Below, one piece after another: positions 6,493 to 9,199 of a stretch of DNA of 9,199 bases; position 1 is the stretch's first letter; each line of letters starts with the position of its first letter. This DNA is from an uncultured Pseudomonadota bacterium (GTDB taxonomy: Bacteria; Pseudomonadota; Gammaproteobacteria; Burkholderiales; SG8-39): assembly GCA_903864555.1 (NCBI GenBank), contig CAIPGJ010000051.1:1-9199 (forward strand). Direction: 5' to 3'. Position numbers and translations under genes: made by a program. The notes beneath the pieces are model-generated. The model saw only the letters and a program-made list of their open reading frames with translations, was not told the DNA's origin and ran no database searches.

Positions 6493-7413
6493 ATGAAACG
6501 CAAAATGCCCAAAACCGCACAAACACGCACCAGCGTGAAGCCAATTCGTGTGCGAACCCCGTCTGGCGCACCAAAACAGGGAGACGCTGCTTACGGTCCG
6601 GTCCCGCACAATGCCTGGACGCTGGATGCCGCCGGCGTCAGCCTGGTGCGCAAGCCGCGGCGTTCACAGCCGGTGCGCTTCGCCGCTGATCCGCTGCCCC
6701 TGCAGATCGACGTGGCCGCCAGCGCCCTGCTGGTGGTGGACATGCAGAACGACTTCTGCCACCCCGAGGGCTGGTTCGGCCAGAAGGGCATCGATGTGCG
6801 CCCCATGCGCAAGCCCATTCCGGTCATTGCGAAGCTGCTGCCGGCCTGGCGCAAGGCCGGCGGTACCGTGGTCTGGCTCAACTGGGGTGTGCGTCCGGAT
6901 CGGCTCAATCTCAGTCCGACGCTGTTCTTCAAATCCAAATACAACCTGCGCGATTCGCAAGACACACCCGGTTACGCCGAGCGCTCGCCCGTGGACAAGG
7001 GCCGCGCCGTGGTGCCGGGTGACTGGGGCGCTCAACTCATCGAGGAATTCCCTGTCGCTACGTCCGACATCACCGTCTACAAGCACCGCCTGAGCGGTTT
7101 CTGGGACAACGAACTGGACAGCCTGCTGCGCCAGCAGGGCATCACCACATTGCTGTTTGCCGGGGTCAACACCGACCGCTGCGTGTTCTCGACCCTGCAG
7201 GACGCCGGATTCCTCGGCTACGACTGCGTGTTGCTGGCGGACGCCTGCAGCACGCCATCGCCGTCCTATGTGACGCGCGCCATCCATTTCATCGTCCGGC
7301 AACTGCATGGCTTCGTGGCATCGAGCCAGGCCTTGCTGGATGGCCTCCAGCCTTCCGCATCACGAGCATCCGTTTCAAGTGTGTCCAAGCCATCCCGTCC
7401 ATCCAGAACCTGA
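6493..7413 (+). CDS. Isochorismatase-family cysteine hydrolase (RutB-like amidohydrolase)
   Basis: A cytosolic hydrolase of the isochorismatase/nicotinamidase/RutB superfamily. Members cleave amides or carbamoyl groups (ureidoacrylate, N-carbamoyl amines, nicotinamide) or, more rarely, vinyl ethers. The complete catalytic triad is visible when counted from this ATG: Asp83 in LVVDMQNDFCHPEGW, Lys197 in VYKHRLSGFWD and Cys230 in GVNTDRCVFSTLQDA. The hydrolase fold occupies about residues 72-285. The N-terminal segment with YGPVPHNAWTLD resembles a recurrent extension in one subgroup of these enzymes (from memory). The first 30 residues are very basic and the last 20 are Ser-rich and low-complexity. 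The start is uncertain: AAAGGGG (6485-6491) is too close to the ATG at 6493 and 13 nt from the in-frame ATG at 6505; a TTG at 6481 and a GTG at 6550 are also in frame. The 13-nt gap to SBP2 implies co-transcription. Substrate unknown. Confidence 0.88.
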   Translation: MKRKMPKTAQTRTSVKPIRVRTPSGAPKQGDAAYGPVPHNAWTLDAAGVSLVRKPRRSQPVRFAADPLPLQIDVAASALLVVDMQNDFCHPEGWFGQKGIDVRPMRKPIPVIAKLLPAWRKAGGTVVWLNWGVRPDRLNLSPTLFFKSKYNLRDSQDTPGYAERSPVDKGRAVVPGDWGAQLIEEFPVATSDITVYKHRLSGFWDNELDSLLRQQGITTLLFAGVNTDRCVFSTLQDAGFLGYDCVLLADACSTPSPSYVTRAIHFIVRQLHGFVASSQALLDGLQPSASRASVSSVSKPSRPSRT

Positions 7414-7426
7414 CCAGGAGATCCGC

Positions 7427-8482
7427 ATGAAGCTTCCCTTCCGCCGCAAGACCCTATCCGCTGCCATGATGGCCGCCGCCACTGCACTGGGTGTCGCCCT
7501 GACTGCGTTGCCCACCACCGCCTCGGCCCAGACCAAGGTCAAGATGGTTCTCAACTGGAAGTACGAAGGCGCCCAGGCCTGGTTCTTCCTCGCCCAGGAC
7601 AAGGGTTACTTCAAGGCCGAGGGCCTGGACGTGGAGATGGACCAGGGCGAAGGTGCGGCCGCCTCCATCCCCAAGGTGGCCTCCGGCGCCTACCAGGCCG
7701 GCTTCGGTGACCTCAATGCCATCATTGACCTGGCGGCCAAGCGCCCGGGCGAGGCGCCGGTGGGCGTGTACATGATGTACAACGCCACGCCCTTCGTCAT
7801 CGTGGTGAAACAGGACAGCCCGATCAAGACGCCGAAGGACCTGGAAGGCCGCACCATTGGCGGGCCCGCCAATGACGGCGCGCTGAAGCTGTTCCCGGCC
7901 TTCACCAAGGCGGCCGGCATCAACGGCAGCAAGGTCAACATCTCCAACATGGCGCCCAACCTGCGCGAGCAGATGCTGATGCGTGGCCAGGTCGATGCTG
8001 CCTTCGGTTATGTCACCACGGTGACCTTCAGCGCCAAGGCCATGGGCCTGGACCCGGCCAAGGAGCTGCGCTTCATCCGCTACGGCGACCATGGCATGGA
8101 TCTCTACTCCAACACCATCTTCTTCTCGCCTTCATTCATCAAGGACAACCCCAAGGCCGTCGGCGGCTTCGTGAAGGCGCTCAACCGTGCCGTCCGCGAC
8201 GTCATCGCCGACCCGGATTCGGGCATGGCTTCGGTGCTCAAGCGCGAGGCGCTGCTCAAGGGTGACGTGGAGAAGGAGAAACTCATGCACACCCTGCGCA
8301 CCGACATGAGCCATCCGGAAACCGCCCGGCTGGGCCTGGGTGACATCGATGACGGGCGCCTGAAGCGCTCCATCGGCATCGTGGTGGAAGCCAATGCGCT
8401 GCCGCGCACGCCGGCGCCGAATGAAGTCTTCGATCGCCGCTTCCTGCCGGCCAAGGCCGAGCGCCCCACCAAGCTGTTCTGA
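7427..8482 (+). CDS. ABC transporter periplasmic substrate-binding protein, NMT1/THI5-like (SBP2)
   Basis: A 351-residue secreted binding protein paralogous to SBP1 in this window. The signal peptide covers residues 1-34 (MKLPFRRK, an alanine-rich core, then ASA with cleavage before Gln35); no lipobox. The mature sequence starts QTKVKMVLNW and carries WFFLAQDKGYFKAEGLDVEMDQG, then YQAGFGDLNAIIDL and EAPVGVYMMY. These follow SBP1 almost residue for residue, with about half identical overall by hand alignment. The two copies differ in probable pocket segments: WTYQGPQGI versus WKYEGAQAW in the first loop, and APAGSATLK versus GPANDGALK after LEGR. They may bind different but related ligands. 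The ATG at 7427 has AGGAG (7416-7420) 6 nt upstream. The hydrolase gene ends 13 nt before it and the SDR starts 10 nt after it, giving a compact operon. No permease or ATPase gene is in view. Confidence 0.93.
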   Translation: MKLPFRRKTLSAAMMAAATALGVALTALPTTASAQTKVKMVLNWKYEGAQAWFFLAQDKGYFKAEGLDVEMDQGEGAAASIPKVASGAYQAGFGDLNAIIDLAAKRPGEAPVGVYMMYNATPFVIVVKQDSPIKTPKDLEGRTIGGPANDGALKLFPAFTKAAGINGSKVNISNMAPNLREQMLMRGQVDAAFGYVTTVTFSAKAMGLDPAKELRFIRYGDHGMDLYSNTIFFSPSFIKDNPKAVGGFVKALNRAVRDVIADPDSGMASVLKREALLKGDVEKEKLMHTLRTDMSHPETARLGLGDIDDGRLKRSIGIVVEANALPRTPAPNEVFDRRFLPAKAERPTKLF

Positions 8483-8492
8483 AAGGGCTGAT

Positions 8493-9199
8493 GTGGATCT
8501 GCAACTGAAAGGCAGGGTTGTCGTGATCACCGGTCCGGCCAAGGGCATGGGCCGGGCGGTCACGCTGGCCTTTGCCGCCGAGGGCGCCGACCTGGTGCTG
8601 GCAGGCCGGGACACGGCGGCCATCGCCCCGGTGGCCGAGGAGGCGCGTGCCCTCGGGGTGCACGCCATCGTGGCTGCCTGCGACATGACGGTGAGTGCCG
8701 AATGCGATGCACTGGCGAAGGCTGCGCTGGAGTCCTTCGGTCGCATCGACGTCCTGATCAATGTCGCGGGGGGCTCCGGGCCCATCGGCAAGACCGGCTG
8801 GGAGACCACACCGGAAGAATTTGATCAGATCATCGATCTCAACATGAAGGGCAGTTTCAACACCATGCGTGCGGTGCTGCCGGCGATGATCGCGCAGCAA
8901 TCCGGCAAGGTCGTCAATGTCGGCGGCACCTTCGGCATGCGCGGCCGCGCCGGGCGCATGGCCTATTCGGCCTCCAAGTGGGGCCTGCGCGGCATCACCA
9001 AGAGCTTCGCCCTGGAGGCGGGGCCGCACAACATCAACGTCAATTGCGTGGCCCCGGGCATGGTGGACGGCCCGCGTTTCCGCGAAAAGGTCTGCGCCAA
9101 CATGGCCCGCACCCTGGGCATCAGCCTGGAGGAGGCCATGACACGCCACGCCGCCGACTATGCGCTGCGCCGGGTCACCCTCGACACCGACGTGGCCAA
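8493..9199 (+). CDS. Short-chain dehydrogenase/reductase (SDR), 3'-truncated
   Basis: An NAD(P)-dependent oxidoreductase of the classical SDR family, acting in the cytoplasm on an alcohol or ketone. It starts at GTG 8493 with AAAGGG (8482-8487) 5 nt upstream; the overlapping ATG at 8491 stops after five codons. The frame remains open to the window edge (235 codons). Visible motifs: cofactor loop TGPAKGMG (residues 14-21), NVAG in place of NNAG, the structural Asn in LNMKGSF, the YSASK catalytic pair (Tyr158, Lys162) and the PGMVDGPR loop. The acidic or basic residue setting NAD versus NADP preference is not obvious; AGRD near the end of the second strand suggests Arg and NADP, weakly. Aligning with FabG without gaps, the catalytic Ser position (13 before Tyr) is Gly145, followed by Thr146. 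It lies 10 nt after SBP2, so it is co-transcribed with it. Substrate unknown; full-length members are about 250-260 residues. Confidence 0.9.
   Translation, partial: MDLQLKGRVVVITGPAKGMGRAVTLAFAAEGADLVLAGRDTAAIAPVAEEARALGVHAIVAACDMTVSAECDALAKAALESFGRIDVLINVAGGSGPIGKTGWETTPEEFDQIIDLNMKGSFNTMRAVLPAMIAQQSGKVVNVGGTFGMRGRAGRMAYSASKWGLRGITKSFALEAGPHNINVNCVAPGMVDGPRFREKVCANMARTLGISLEEAMTRHAADYALRRVTLDTDVA

Noticed and set aside
8491..8508. ATG at 8491 as the start of a small ORF or of the SDR
   Set aside because: That frame stops after five codons; the SDR frame starts at the overlapping GTG at 8493 and gives the expected cofactor loop.

Overview
The window is dense, G+C-rich (roughly two thirds G+C by eye) Gram-negative chromosomal DNA. 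The strong G/C third-position bias, the Shine-Dalgarno-preceded starts and the protein families (class III CoA-transferase, LysR regulator, NMT1-type periplasmic binding proteins, isopenicillin-N-synthase-like oxygenase, isochorismatase, SDR) suggest a proteobacterium, most likely a Burkholderiales-like betaproteobacterium. That placement is inference, since no rRNA or other marker gene is present. There are nine genes, two of them cut by the window edges. No tRNA, rRNA, CRISPR array, insertion sequence or phage gene was seen.

Layout. (1) Left block, + strand: a tandem-domain CaiB/BaiF (family III) CoA-transferase, truncated at the left edge (1-2217), followed 45 nt later by a small VOC-fold protein (2263-2637). 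(2) A convergent LysR-type regulator on the - strand (2683-3579). (3) A 290-nt divergent control region (3580-3869). It holds a perfect T-N11-A dyad (3621-3633) that is a good candidate LysR operator, a short direct repeat and a leader hairpin. (4) Right block, + strand: an NMT1/THI5-like substrate-binding protein (SBP1, 3870-4904), a 2-oxoglutarate/Fe(II) oxygenase of the IPNS family (4938-5930), a second VOC protein translationally coupled through a GTGA overlap (5927-6352), a 140-nt gap containing a perfect hairpin, a RutB-like cysteine hydrolase (about 6493-7413), a second paralogous binding protein (SBP2, 7427-8482) and an SDR oxidoreductase running off the right edge (8493-9199).

How the genes may work together (inference). 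The LysR protein probably controls the divergent block. The two related periplasmic proteins would capture one or two similar small organic solutes. The oxygenase and VOC partner would oxidise the solute, the isochorismatase-fold hydrolase would cleave an amide or carbamoyl bond, the SDR would oxidise or reduce an alcohol or ketone, and the CoA-transferase would activate a resulting acid. NMT1/THI5 binding proteins and RutB-like hydrolases often handle pyrimidine-like or other nitrogenous compounds, so an uncharacterised N-heterocycle or amide catabolic system is plausible. The substrate cannot be read from the sequence, and no permease or ATPase gene lies in the window.

Main points for a second look: the second CoA-transferase domain has Tyr where the catalytic Asp is expected, the SDR has Gly where the catalytic Ser is expected, both VOC proteins lack the usual metal ligands, and two divergent binding proteins bracket the enzyme genes without visible transporter subunits.
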